Below are positions 1 through 19,600 of a DNA stretch of 64,000 bases, one piece after another. The notes beneath the pieces were generated by a model, which saw only the letters and a program-made list of their open reading frames with translations, made no database searches and had not been told where the DNA came from. A program made the position numbers and the translations under genes. This stretch comes from Rotaria sordida. Taxonomy: Eukaryota; Rotifera; Eurotatoria; Philodinida; Philodinidae. Position 1 is the stretch's first letter, and the number at the start of each line of letters is the position of its first letter. The DNA is taken from assembly GCA_905250125.1 (NCBI GenBank), contig CAJNOL010000060.1:248001-312000 (forward strand). Reading direction: 5' to 3'.

Positions 1-121
1 TGAAGAACTAATATTCGACGAATAACATAGGGCGGGGGGGGGGGGGGAGCTGAGTTACTCCCTGACTTTGCTACTAATCGAAAATGTTTTGTTTTTTAAA
101 TTTTTATTTATCATATCTTAG

Positions 122-468
122 GTATTGTTGGTGCAAAAAAACCTCAATATGATATTTGGGGTAATACAGTAAATGTTGCTTCACGTATGGACAGTACAGG
201 TGTTGTCAGTTGTATACATGTGAGTTAATAAATAAATACTTTTGTTTTTTTTGTTTGTTATTAAAAAAATGAAAAAAATAATTATTTTTAGGTTCCTGAA
301 GAAACACAACGAGTTTTATTTGAAAATGGTTATCCATGTGAATGTCGTGGACCAATTTATGTTAAAGGTAAAGGTAATATGACAACATATTTAGTTCGAC
401 CACGTGGTTATATGATGCCAACATCAACATCAAATGTTTCATCAATATGCAATGCATCGAATAAATGA
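122..468 (+). CDS. Adenylyl cyclase, C-terminal end of the C2 catalytic domain (5' partial)
   Basis: Two exons (122-219 and 292-468) join across a 72 bp GT-AG intron and end at TGA. The translation contains [19 protein letters not shown] followed by a [12 protein letters not shown] segment. These are hallmark C2-domain blocks of membrane adenylyl cyclases, which make cAMP from ATP; the Asn and Arg of the NTVNVASR block are the transition-state residues of C2 in this family. The protein ends about 25 residues after the domain with a short Ser/Thr-rich tail, so the C2 domain is C-terminal as usual. The rest of the gene (membrane repeats and C1 domain) lies left of the window. A soluble or receptor cyclase is less likely, because the wording around [17 protein letters not shown] is typical of the membrane adenylyl class. 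Confidence 0.9.
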
Positions 469-1562
469 AATATTTTATTTTATTTTATTTTATTTTGTTT
501 ATTGTTTCATGGAAAAAAAAAAATTCTTTGAGTCAGATTTTGTCCCAGTGAAATTATATTCGTGTAAACTTTTTGTTTTCTTATTATTATATGTATGTAT
601 TCCTAAAAAAAAAAAATGAGAACAGTATTTAGATTTTTTTTTCTAGTTTTTTGGTGTTTTATTTTTCCTTTTTTTCAAAAAAAAAAGCAAATTATGAATG
701 AATCAATGAATAATAGATAAACAAAGAAAAAAAATAGAATAATCTGACAGACGACATGAAACTTGTATGTTTTCTAATTTAACGTCGTTTGTTATTACGT
801 GGAACGGATGTTGTTGGCCGTTGAGCTGAAAAATAGATTAATATGGAATTTCAATCTAAGAAAATCATTAAATATGTTATTACTTCTAGCAAAAAGACAA
901 AGCTTTTTAACTGGCATATTTTTATTTTTCTATTAACATATATTGTCCTAGGTCTTACACGGATAATGACATCAAACAATATGCGAGTTTTAGTAAACGA
1001 AGAAAGAAATTATTTTCATAAAATAATACATGAAAATAGTCTGTTGTTACGAGAAAATTTTGATATTAATATTTGCCTTCGATAGATGAACTTTAGATCT
1101 CTTATCAGAGTTCATCAAGTTTAAAATTTTCCAATCCGAATACGTCCGAGATTAACCAATTGAATTCTACCTCTTATACTTCAAGACAGAATTCGAATGA
1201 ATATCTCATCTCATATCGTCATGATGAGAAAATGAAATTTTTATATTTTATTCGATCAAATAATATGATGGAATGATGTTGATTTTTAAATCTATTTTCG
1301 TGCATTGTTATATTGTAATGATTGCCTTTAAAATGATTTCGCGTTATAGATTATCAAACCAACGTTCTGATGCCTCGTTTTTTTTTTTTGGTTGATGAAA
1401 ACTGCACATTGAATTTCGAAATATTTATCATATTCTTATTTCTCTTCTACTATAACATCAACGTTAATGTAACTAAAACTTCATTTGTCGTAGTAATATC
1501 AACTCATTCTATACAATTTTTAAGACGATTTGATCATATTAAAAACTAATAAGGGAAGATTC
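469..1562. other. Intergenic spacer between adenylyl cyclase and KATNIP 3' ends
   Basis: The two genes converge here. The stretch holds A/T-rich 3'-UTR-like sequence with poly-A and poly-T runs. One 80-codon reading frame (843-1085) has a hydrophobic stretch near codons 25-42, but it has no recognisable relative and no splice context, so I do not call it as a gene. Confidence 0.5.
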
Positions 1563-4500
1563 TTACATGTGAATATTCATTTTAATCGGCTCTATGTCAG
1601 CTTGTAGAGCACGATCTAACCTGTCAAAGACAGTCTACGGGGAAAAACACATTTTGTCATCGTAATCAATTCATCAAACTGTCTATCACTTGTGTAAGAG
1701 TCAATTCATGATAAACCTCTGATAATACTTACAATAATCAACAGATCTGTCTCTGCTTGATGTTTGACTGGAAATATTATCTGTTGAACTTTTATTTCTA
1801 AAAAAAACAACAAAATATGATTGATATTCGAAAAGTATAAACAATTTATATTTACTCTAAAACTGTTTGTTTTTCATGTTCAGTAAGAATTCTTTCATCG
1901 GAAAATAGAATTGTATTAAAAGGCACTTCTGTGTCATCATTTTCATTCATATTATCTAATATACCTGTCCATACAAGTAAATCATCAACAAGTAACTAAA
2001 TCAAATAAATAATAATATTTAATTTTTCAACTATTTATCATCAAAAAAAAAATAAAATTCATACATACAGAAAATTCTCTAACACCACGATTTGGTGTTT
2101 TAGCATAATTCCATATTTTAATCATAGATACAGATGTTGGTCGATCAAAAATAACAAATATTCGATTGATCTTAAATGAAAAAAATAGACATATTGAAAG
2201 TAAAATTTTCTAAAAAACAATATACATACAGCATTAGCTAAAATAGGTGCAATCCAACAATGTGTACCATCAATTTCATCATTTTCACCATCAATTAATT
2301 TATCTGGTGTACGAACATCATCATCTCTACCTGGATTAAGACTATTTACACTATGAGGATAAGCAGCAATATCTGTTTAAAATGAAATAAAATTATTATT
2401 TTCAAATGATTAATAAATATATATATCTATATACTTTGTTCAGTTAAACCAATACATTCACCATTTTCATCATAAAATTCCAAACCATTTAATCCAATAT
2501 AATAAGCATCACCATGAGTTGAATGAAGTTGAAATTCATAAATAACTAGAATAAACATTATCTATTTCATATAATAATTCAATATTCTTCTTTTCTTGTT
2601 CTTATTATTTGTAAAAGCTTAAAATATTCGATTACGAAAAAAAAACAAAGAGCAACTACTCTGTATAATCAACAAAAATTTTAGGCAGTTTTTGAACTGA
2701 TCACTGATATTTTCTCTTGAATACAAGATCCGATAAGTTTAGAATGTAATAGCACAACTAGACGAAAGGTAAAGGGAGCTTTAAATGTTATTCAATGAGT
2801 TTTATTCGGGCGTTGTCTGTGGATAAAAAATGTTTCTCCGGTCGTCAACTACTAATGATTCAGAAATCATCAAGCTCTCTGTATAGAATAAGAATCTAAA
2901 ATTTATTGTAAGAATAATTCTTGGAATATTATAAAAATTTCTTCTTCGACATTGAGAATTTTCGTATTACGAAAAGATAAGAAAAACAATTTTATTTTTT
3001 ATATTCAAAGAAAGGACTTATCTAATATCATCACAACCTGACCCACATGCTTATCTATTCCATCGTGGGAACCTTTGTCATCTATGAAAATAAATTGTAA
3101 AATACAATAAAATTATTTTATTCGGTGGAAAAAAAAGCAAATCTATTGTAATCTATAACAAAAAAAGAACTTAATTTAACTTACATCCATTTGGCATTGA
3201 TATATCTGACTCAATGTCATGGTTAGTAGCCAACGGCTGTCTAAAATGATAAATACAGTACTTGTCAAAAATGTATTTCTATGATAACGAACATTTAACT
3301 CAAATTCCTATAAGAAGAAGATTTCTGAAAAACCAAACACAATGGTTTTCGAGTTTTATAAGATTATATGAAAATTAGTTATTAGCATTATCATCTTAAA
3401 GAGCACAAAATGAGGGTTGCCACATTTTCTACAACTTTCCCTTCAAAAGTTATAAGCAATATCGCAATGAACTTGAAAACCATCATGTTTGATTTTGAGT
3501 TAAATACTCGATATTGCAACAAAAAAAAAAAAACAACATTTTTTAATACTTTTTTTGTGAATTTTCATGCATTGTTTTTGCATGAGCAAAAACAATTTCT
3601 TGTGCAAAATCAAAAAAACAATGACCAGGTGCACGTCGTAATAGAAAACCTTGTCTTGGTGAAACAATTTTATCATTTAATTGTACATGAAGTCGTTTAA
3701 CCTATATACAAATAAATATATATATATATATATGATGTATATTTTTATTTTTTGAAAGAAAATCTATTATAACTTACACCTCGATAAGCATCATCTAATG
3801 ATTTATTATAATTCCATATACGTAAACCATGTAATCTTTTCGATGCATTTAATGATATTATAATACGTATTTTTTCATTTTTACTAAATGGACATAACCA
3901 CATATGATGATCATCACAAGTTATATTTTCACCATCAAATAATCTAAAATTATTTTGAAAACAAAAATAAATAATAAAAAATTCTTTTTTTCGTTTTATT
4001 ACTTATCAAGTGTTCGAACATCATTAGTATTTTTTGGTAGAATAGTTATATCACGTGGACGTGCATCATATGATTGTATTACACAATCGACATCATTTAT
4101 ATCAACAACTTCAATACCTGTTAAACCACAATAATGTTGATCACCCCATGTTTCTGTTATTGTTAAAATTAATTCTACAAAACAAGAAAAAGAATTGATT
4201 TTGTAATTTTTTTATTGACATACTTTTTCCATAATATTCTGGTACTTTATTTGAATTTGATGAACGAAGAGCTGTAAATGGTCTTCGTAACATAGCACGT
4301 GTCATTGGTCGAATCTATTTAATATAAATATAATTATATGCAAAAAATAAACAAAAAAGAATTCTAATATTAGAAATAAATATACATCAGTTCCAGCAGT
4401 TGGTGGTCGATTTGTATTTGTTCGTATATTTTCTTCATCATTTTGAGCTGTTTCTTGATCAACATACATTTCATCATAAGTTGAAATTTTTTCAAGAATT

Positions 4501-7500
4501 TCATCTTCAGTTGTAAATAAAATTGTCTTGAAAATAAATAAATTATTTTATTTGATTTTAATAATCAAATAAAAAAAATACAAACTTCTCCATAAGCTGA
4601 TGGATCATTTGTAGCTGTTATATTACCACAAGCTTGACTTATTTCACCTTTAAATATCATAAAACCATCAAGAGTAATTTCAACATCTTTAACACCACGT
4701 GCTGAATGAATACGATTTTTATTGTAATTCTTAAAAGAAAAACAAAAAGAAATATTCATGATGAAATTTTCAATAATAATCAAAAAGCCTAAACTTATTA
4801 ATGATTCTGATCTATTGTTTAAGAGAGCTTCCATAAGCTGATCGAGCATCGCTCCAATATACGACGCACTCGATAAAATTTTTTTTTTCGATTCTTTTTG
4901 CTCATTCAAAACTTTAATGTGTAAAACTACTAACCCTAAAATTTTAGGTTCTAATACTCTTTCTATGAAAAGTTAGGCAACACCAACTTTTGGCACTATC
5001 AGGCCTTTTNNNNNNNNNNNNNNNNNNNNNNNNNNNNNNNNNNNNNNNNNNNNNNNNNNNNNNNNNNNNNNNNNNNNNNNNNNNNNNNNNNNNNNNNNNN
5101 NNNNNNNNNAAAAGGCCTGATAGTGCCAAAAGTTGGTGTTGCCTAACTTTTCATAGGAAGAGTATTAGAACCTAAAGTTTTAGGGTTAGCAGTTTTACAC
5201 ATTGAAGTTTTGAATGAGCAAAAACAAAATCGAAAAAAAATTTATTGGGTGCCTCGTATACTCGATGCTCTCATGGGCGCTCTCTTAAAATTTTAAATGA
5301 ATGAATTTTAACTTGGAGATATTAAATTTATAATTAAATTTGAACATTTTGTTCTGGATGTGACAAGTAATTACTTTTTATTTCTTTTAAAGTTATTAGA
5401 AAAACTCTAAGATTTATTTACAAGTGAAATTGCAGATGTAAATTAATTCATTTGAATTTTTCGATTACATAGAGAAACGTTTTTTTTTTGTTTTTAGGTT
5501 TTCTTAATTTCATCGAACTCTATATTTTTAAGCTCGAAATCGAGACTCTTATTTAACTAATTCAATTAAAATCTTACCCATATTCTAATCATAGCAATTT
5601 TTGTTGGATGTTCAAATGTAATATAAATAAAATGATTTTTACTATGTGTAAATGGTGCAAGCCACATATGAATATCATCACGAGTTTTATTAACACCATC
5701 AATTAAATTTGTTACAACACGTGGATCATTATCATATTCAAGTAAAATATTTATATCTGCTGGATCTGCTGTTATCTATGTTTTAAATCAATTTTATAAA
5801 AGAAAAAAAGAAAATCTATTTGATTTCATACTTTTCGAATTATAACTGGATAACCTTGACTAGAAAATATTTCAATGCCATTTAAACCAATATAATGACG
5901 ATCACCCCATGTTGTTTTTAAATTTAAAACTAATTGTTCACCACTAGGTAATTCAGGTATTGTAAATCTAGAAGAATTGCGTTATTTTATTTATTTTCTT
6001 TTTTTGTGTTCTTATTCAATAAATAATAGAAAAAAAGGTATAAATTTTACTGTTCTTCATCATTGTCATTTTCAAATTTTGATGTACTATTGGTAAAATA
6101 TTCTTCTATGTGTTCATCTGATATCAAAAAGAAAAATTAAAATAAATTTTCAATTAGAAAAGATTAACTTTTTATTTTCATAAATACTTTCAAGCATTCC
6201 AAGATGTCGTCGACTGAAACGATCAATTTGAGTTATGGAATTTTCAAGCCAATCTGTATTTGGTGTTCTACGGTCTATTTTTTATAACAAGATAAGCCAG
6301 CTATTTGAATTTCGTACAAAGTTCTTTTCTTCTATCATAGTTGAATAGATCTCATTGAGTTAGTATTATTTTTTTTTTTAGTGAAAATTAGGTTACAGAA
6401 AAACCTATAGAAACTGACATATGCGAAAAAGATTAAATCTCGGTATTCTCAATAAGTGAGAAGTGTAGGGACTGAAACTCTATTCGATGGAATTTTTTTT
6501 TTCGCGTCTCTGAATATGATGTTCGTTTCATCTGGAACCGAAGTTTTAATGGTCGAATTCTCTAAACAGGAATCTAAGTTTATGGTGTGTTACTATCATA
6601 TAAAAAAAAAACGATTTTCTCAACAATCTATGTTTTTTCAAAAAGCATATGTAATTTTGTGAATAAATATTAAGGTTATCGAGACTTGATATTTTTTGAA
6701 TATATCAAAAAAACAATATTTTTAAAGGTAACTCAATGAGATCTATTTAACTAAAGATATTCTTCAAATTTCTAATTGTCAATATTTTACCGTTGGAACT
6801 TGGATCACGAAATGGACTTTGACGATTTGACATTTGTTGAAATCTCGGGGATTTTTGATCATCAGTTTCTGCATCAATATGAATTTCTCTATTCAAAAAA
6901 AAAAAAAATCATTAATATCCATATGAAAAATATTTCAAAATTATACTTCGGATGTAAAAGATTTTCAAGATCAAGACTATCAACTACTCTTGCTTTTTGT
7001 CTTGTTCCAACGACACGTAATAGTTGAGTATTTGAATATTTATTACTATTCTTGATTGGATCGCCTCCGACAAGTCGTGTTCCTATTCAAATAAAAAGTA
7101 ATTACGACATCAAGTATTTCTTTACTTCAATGATCTCTGAGAAAAACATTTATACGCAGTTAAGTAAAAAAAAAAAAAAAACTTCATAAATTTTATTTTC
7201 CTTTTCAAAGACATCCTGGTTTTTTTTGCTTAAAGGAAAAAAGCAAAAGAAGAATGTTGTTAAAATAATTAATTATAAATTACTTTCGGAAAGTATTTAG
7301 TAAAAGAATATTTATTATAGATAACATAATGATTATCTATGATTATTATTTTTGATGAACTAATCCGTTGACATATTATTATTCATTGAAATCGAACGAA
7401 AAATTTTTTCTGAATAAAAAACAAAAGCAAAACTATTACCCGATTGACTTTCTCCTGATCTTGATACATTATAATAACTTGGAACAGGATTTTTGGATAT

Positions 7501-9666
7501 ATCTCGACGACTCATTCTATTTTTTGTAAGTAGAAGATAAGAGACAAATACGTGTGTGATATATTTTTCAACTAACAATCAATAAAAAAACAGTATGTGC
7601 ACAAAAATTCACCATTATATTATTTTAAGAATACTTGTCTTCTGTTTCTTTTTTTTTTTCTTGTGTTCTGCTTTTTTCTTTTTATAGAGAAGTTGCTAAG
7701 TTGCCTTCTTCTTAACAACATAGCTGTCGTTGGTGAAAAATTTTCTTTTTTTTTTTTTTTTATCTTACCTGCCCGCCGACGATGATTCAGAAGAGATTTG
7801 TTCTTGAGATTTATTTTTCTCATCATTATTTTGTTCATGCATTATAGACTAAAGATTAATTTATAATTAGATTGATTTTTTTTTTGTTCGTCATTATTTA
7901 TAACTTACTAATTTAACTAGTGTTGGAATGTCATCGAAAGATAAAGCTTAAAATAATAGTATAGGGATTTGTATTATAAAGATATTAACTTACAAACACG
8001 ATTTAATAATTGATGATCATCGTCATCATCATCATCTGAAGATTCTTCAAAATCGGATTCATAATCTATATAAAAAAAAAAAACCACCAAAAGATATAAT
8101 TTTTCTTCGTGTTTTTTTTGCATTGAAAAAACACGGATAAGATCATTTTTATGTATTCAACAAAAATCAACTCTACTTTTTGTCGATTTCTGGTAAGACA
8201 TAATACCTGATGATATTACATAGGTTAGTTGTTGTACAACTGCTAACGTCCTCTAGGAAGACTGTTGAAAAAATTTTTATCTTTGTTTTTGTTGAAACGA
8301 ATAAAGGCCGAAAAATGATTATATCAATACTTAAAGAAGATTATATGATATTGAATTTCTTAAGATTTTGAAAAGATCTCAAATTGTTTTTGATATGCCA
8401 TTCTTTTTTGCCTCGTTAAGTCCATCATTCGATAGAACATTATTCACTCCGAATTTTACATTGCTTCTAATCTTCTATCAAGAGATTTCGGAACTCCAAC
8501 TTTTTCGACCACGATAGAAAAAAGCTGATTTTAAACTAATAAATCCTGCTGACTAGCTTTTATAGTTTATATTCAAGTAAACTAAATTATTTTATCAATA
8601 ACAAAATCTTTTCTTATGACATTAGAATAATCAATGAAGAAAATGTATGAGCAAAAGCTAAAGGATCACTTGAAAAAGGATTGTTTTTCTTGATTTAAAT
8701 ACTTAATATACTGATACCTATAATCAGTGTATTTGACCCCATTAATGAGTAGTTGGCAAAAAAGATTTAGTCTTATCCGTCCTAGTTTTCTTATTTACCT
8801 TGAATTTCATCTTGATTTGATTTTGTATTAGAAAACCAATTTGGCATCCAACTTTGATTAATATTTTCTGATTTCATTTTACAAAATGATATTTGATCAT
8901 TCAAGTTATTAGATTTTATTTGGCTAGCATTTAATTCAATAACATGATCATTCCATGCCGATTTTGGTAATGCTTGATTAGATGTTCCAGCTGATTGTAC
9001 TGCACGTTTAGATGTAATTTGTTCAGATTGTTTATTATTAAATAAAGATTTTGAATATGGTATTTGAGGATGATGATGATTAGAAATTGAATTTTGATCA
9101 ATATCAGCAATAATAGAACCTTCAGCAGTTTTTATTTTTGTTTTTGTTGATGATGTCCATCGACGACGACCATTTGATGGTAATGAATTATTTTGTTGTG
9201 TTGTATTTGATGGTGTTGGAAATGAAAAATCAGAAAAATAAGGTGAAGGTGTTACAATTTGATGTGTTGGTCCATCTAAAAAATGCAAAGTGAATTATAA
9301 TCATAATTATTTCTTATCTATGATTATTTTACTTATAATTGATGATGGTCGTCGTTGTCGTACACTATGTGCTCCATTTAAATATAATTGAAAACCGGTT
9401 TCACGTTTTTTTAAATTATTATCTTTTGGTGGACGTTGATTATGATATGCTTTAAGAAGACGATTTCGTTCTTGTAATTGAATTAAATATTCATCATGTT
9501 TACTTGGTACATCACCACGATGAGCTTGAATCTATGAATATAACAAAACAATATTACAACAACAAAAAACAAAAAAGCTTTTATATCTTACTGCACTTTG
9601 ACTTCGATTTGTTCGTCTTGAAGAATTAAGAGATTCAATAGAATGATCATAAGTTGTATTCGTCAT
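1563..9666 (-). CDS. KATNIP: KATNIP (KIAA0556) homologue, katanin-interacting ciliary protein
   Basis: A multi-exon gene on the minus strand. The start ATG is at 9664-9666 (MTNTTYDHSIESLNSS) and the stop at 1563-1565. The N-terminal part contains KHDEYLIQLQERNRLLK and a KRETGFQLYLNGA block, which match the conserved start of KATNIP. A Ser/Asn-rich linker follows (about 8791-9290). The C-terminal half has repeated modules of the DUF4457 type, for example VEITLDGFMIFKGEISQACGN (4620-4690), VKRLHVQLNDKIVSPRQGF (about 3640-3700) and a terminal LLVDDLLVWTGIL block (about 1930-1990). The repeated pattern is 'W-N-Y-N-K, basic residue, V-x-x-L/I-x-x-x-x-D' followed by 'G-x-C-x-F-D-F-x-Q-E-I'. The vertebrate protein binds katanin and microtubules at the ciliary base. 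The last three exons join in frame (…TVLEIKVQQII…DLLIITVFDRLDRAL…). Some middle exons were not resolved, and a large intron contains a 100-N gap. Confidence 0.85.
4821..5286. repeat. Long inverted repeat (foldback element) with a 100-N gap at its centre
   Basis: The left arm (4821-5009) and the right arm (5110-5286) are reverse complements over about 180 bp with scattered mismatches; the innermost stretch next to the N run, ending in AAAAGGCCTGATAGTGCC, is almost perfect. The N run is 5010-5109. The element sits in an intron of the KATNIP homologue. The two identical 61-codon frames that read through the Ns on both strands are artefacts of the palindrome. The exact length of the loop is unknown because the gap is a round 100 Ns. 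Confidence 0.8.
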
Positions 9667-10246
9667 GATTAAAAATATCTAGAATCATTATTTTTAGCAA
9701 TACGATATAAATTTAATAATATCTAATGAAACTTTAGATTACTGTTTATTATACAAGAACTTGAATAGCAATAGAAATCAATCGTTCTTCAGATGATCAA
9801 CAAGTTAAATTCACTGTCGATAAAGAATTGTATTTAATTTGACATTATATGTCAAATCATGATTACTTTTCTTATTCCAAATACATCCTATGACTATTTC
9901 GAAACAATATCCATTTTAAATGTCATATTGTTAGAGGTATCTTGAATACTGTTTAACTCTATGTAAAATAATAAATTTTTTAATCAATAATAAATAAATA
10001 TTGATTTTAAATTATAAATTTTTAATATAACTTCAAAATCTTTTGATTCTAAATAAAGATGTCGCTTATGTATAATCTATACGAAAAAATAGATTTTAGC
10101 CATCCAATTAACTTTTTGCGGCAACAAATCAAAATCATATTTCAGACTTTGCTGGAAAAGAAAAGTCATTGTTTTGATGTTCTATATGTAGAATTTATTC
10201 AATCATCAGACTATGAATTTTTTATTTAATTCTATAGATTTATTCA

Positions 10247-15949
<5,703 letters not shown>

Positions 15950-16169
15950 ACGATATAGAAAAATTTGAAAACAAACAGAGAAAGAAATTGATAATCTATT
16001 TTTGTTATACGTAGATTTATATATGCGTGTTAATCTCTATGCTTGATGTATTTTTTTGTGAATAAAACGTGATAAGAAAAAAAAAGATATCATTCTGTCT
16101 ACAAATAGAAAGATTATATTTTTATTGAGAAAAAACAATAACTAATAATGAAAGCGGATGTACAATGAC

Positions 16170-16578
16170 ATTGAACATATTCGGATGGTCTCGCTGGCAA
16201 ACTAAAGAATTTTATAGTATTTACTATGTATATAATGCGCCAAGAGTTCGAAATTTTAGCAGTTTATTCTTCTCTTTTTGTCATGGTTGGATAGAGGGTG
16301 TAGATGTGGGTGAATGCTGCGGTGTCGCTGATTTGGAGAAGCACCTATGAAATAAAACGTGATAAAATATTCATCATTAGATGAAGGAAATCTTCCTCTA
16401 CTAATCTACTTAAATTCCGTTTGTGGATCAAAACTTCATAATCGTCTTTTGAATTCTTGGTACATGACGTACATTATAAATACCTTAAGATTCGAATATA
16501 TTAGATAGTACATGTCATAAGCAACTCATGTTTTAAATCTAGTTAGCTTGCTGATGAGACCATCCGAATATGTTCAAT
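16170..16578. mobile_element. MITE-like element with about 23 bp terminal inverted repeats
   Basis: ATTGAACATATTCGGATGG at 16170 is repeated in reverse complement ending at 16578, and the match covers about 23 bp before it becomes imperfect. The element is about 409 bp, lies between the convergent PARP and CCDC42-like genes, and has no transposase. The 61-codon frame at 16165-16350 lies within it and is not a gene. A target-site duplication could not be fixed. Confidence 0.6.
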
Positions 16579-16638
16579 ATCCTCGTATACACTCTTTCAT
16601 TGTATAATAAACTAATTATTATTAGTCAATATTGAAGT

Positions 16639-19600
16639 TCAATGAAATAAATCCGTGTCAGAAAAAGGTATTTTTTCATTATTATACTGTTCATTAGTTA
16701 ATTTGAAACTAGTACGTGTACTTTGAGTTGTTAATGATTGTAATTGTATATCAGTACTTTTTCGTAATTTTGATATAGATGTTCGAAGTGTACTACTTTT
16801 CCTTCCTTTATTATTTGATATCATTGATATTGATGATCTATTTGGTGATATACTATTACGTGGTTGAGAAGTATTTGATTTATTAATGTTTATTATTTCA
16901 ATTGTATATAATATATTATCTTCACCTCGAACCTTAAAATATTACAGAATACAAATACAAAATAATACAGAATGTCTAAAAAAATCCAGTGGAAAAATAA
17001 ACATAGCAATTCATTCTTTTTTACAATTCGAACTTATTTTCATTAAAGTAAAGTTTGAATAAAATATGTCAGCATCTATGAAAATAAATAGTTTTTAGTC
17101 ATGATCAAATTCAAATAAGCCACTATTGTAAAACGAAAACTACAAATTGAATTCGGAAATAAAAACCACGCTAATTGAACTTTGCAGTAATACCACATTT
17201 CAACATTTTTGTGAAACCAACATTGTAGGAAATCGATGATGTTCTGAAAGACTTTGACTAATTACTAGCGAAAAAGTCGATGAAGTTAACAATGCTTGTA
17301 AGATTATCTACGAGTAAATTAGATTGAATACTACAAGTTCTTTTGACTGATGATTTTTATTCTTAGCTAATCTTGACTTCAACTTCTCATAGGCATAGAA
17401 GTTGAAGAGACACCAATTGAATTCCAAAAACATATCAGTTTGCATAGTGAATATCAAAGAATAAATCTTATTATTAAAAAAACTCCTTGTGTTAAATTTG
17501 ATTTATTAGTGAGATATTTAATCGATTTCAATGCACGTCTCTAAACTAGATCGAGGGTGTGACATACCCCTATTCATGAAAACTTTTTTGTTATTTCCCA
17601 GCGGAGTCGAAAATTTTTCTTGTGCTCTCTAAGCGTCATTAACTTCATCGATTTTCGATAGTATTCGTTTCTAGAGCCCGTCGGATTCGGGTCCGAAAAT
17701 TTTGGACTCGATGGGCTCCACTCTTTTTACAAAATCGTTGAAATGTGGTGTTAATATAGTGCTCAGTTGGGGTGTTATTTTTTTTTAATATTCAATTTAG
17801 AGTTTTACAATGGGGAGCTTATTCGAATTCTGACTTTTATAGATGCATATATACTTTATCTATTAATAAATATAAGATCGAACTATGAAAAAGAATGAAC
17901 GGGTGTACTTCTTTTTTGACTAGATTTTTATGATATCTTGTATAAGAAATAATTACTTTATATGAAATATATGGTTGTTGTGAATGTTTATCAATTGTTG
18001 TAATTAATGTTTGTTGTCGATCTATTTGACATGGACCACGCCATTGATTATTATCATTAATATTATCTGTGATTGGATTTAAACTAATTTTTGATTTAAT
18101 TTTTAGATTATCATTATTAATTGAATATCTATTTGATAAAATTTTATTTTGTTTATTATTAACATAATCGACATAATAATTCAAATCACTAAGAAATGTA
18201 TCAATCTATAGAATTTTTACATTTTTTTAAAATTTTATTTATAATAAATAAATTTTAAATATTGACCTACTTGTTTTAATTTAATAAATAAACATTGATT
18301 ATCATTCATATGTGAATATTTATCAAGATTTAAATCTTTTTTTCTACAACGATGACTATATCTTTTTACTAAATCAAACATTGATTCAATAGCACTAAAA
18401 TATAAATATTTCGAAGTACAAAAAAAAATCTATATTATATCTGTTCTCTTACATTTTAATTGTACCAATTTCTGTTAAATGTTCTATTGATATTTGTTGA
18501 TAATTATTAATTTCAGTTTGAATTTTATCAATATGTTGTTGAATTTCAATAAGATTTTGTTGTAATTCTCGTATATGATTATTCATTGAAGATATTTTAT
18601 TATTTTTTTTCTAGAATTTCAATTAAATTTTAATGAAATTATTTCAAAATATTTTACTTCAATTATTAATAATAATTGTCGTTGTACATCATTTAATTCT
18701 TCATTAGAATTTTTAATAATTGTAAGAATATCCTTAATATAGAAATTTAATGAAAAGAAAAATAAGTTAGAAAAAAAAAATCCATTTCTACTTGATAACT
18801 AGCATAAAGCATATTAAATTTTTCAATCATTTCATCAATTGATTGAAATCGATCAGTTTGATCAACAATCTAGAAAATATATTGTATATAGTGAAAAAAG
18901 ATAGTTTAAAGAGAAAGAAAAGAGGACCCTGTCGGATAAGACGATCGTCCTTCATGTGAAAAGCGATCGATATCGTTTTGTAGAACAACTCATAGCACAT
19001 TGAATGTTGTATAGGAAATTGCTTTTTTAACAAATTCTTATGTTCTAAGAAGCCATACTTCAGTTAACAGATATTATAGCAATTGTAGTTGATATGACTA
19101 CATGTTAGGAGTCAGTATTTTTCCAAACCAACCTATATCAAATTTTATTTAAATTTACTTCAACAGAATTTTGTTTCGTTTTCAATCGTGTGTATCTAGC
19201 AATACTTACAATAGCTTACTTTGTACCCAAAATCTTAACATTTTCCTAGCTTGTGTAATTTTTTAGATGTGATGATGTTTTAGATTGTTCAATGCTGCTC
19301 CTAAGGGTAACAGTGACTAACCATGTAATTTTCTCAGAAATTGTGTGCCATCAATCTCTATAAATAAATCAATTGATTGACTCATAAATTTTTGTACGCC
19401 ATAATCAAATAGGTCAATCAATGCCGAAAGTAGACCAATTTGTTCGATTACCAAGGATAGGAAAGTACATGAATTTTTCGATAAATACCTTTTGAGTGAA
19501 AAAGTTTCTATCTATAAATAATAAGTTCATTATGTCCTATCATTTGACATATTTGAATCTTTCGAAAATTGCAAAAAAGAATTTTTCGCTTTCAGAATTC

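Noticed and set aside
34..48. Poly-G run of about 15 near the left edge
   Set aside because: A single homopolymer; may be a sequencing or assembly artefact and supports no function.
843..1085. 80-codon frame with one hydrophobic segment
   Set aside because: No family recognised, no splice or promoter context, and position in a 3'-3' spacer; the length is not unusual for chance in A/T-rich DNA.
4944..5175. Two identical 61-codon frames on opposite strands
   Set aside because: Both read through the N gap and arise from the palindrome.
7597..7838. Overlapping frames on both strands near 7.6-7.8 kb
   Set aside because: They are low-complexity (F/L or K/R runs) and overlap the spliced KATNIP homologue.
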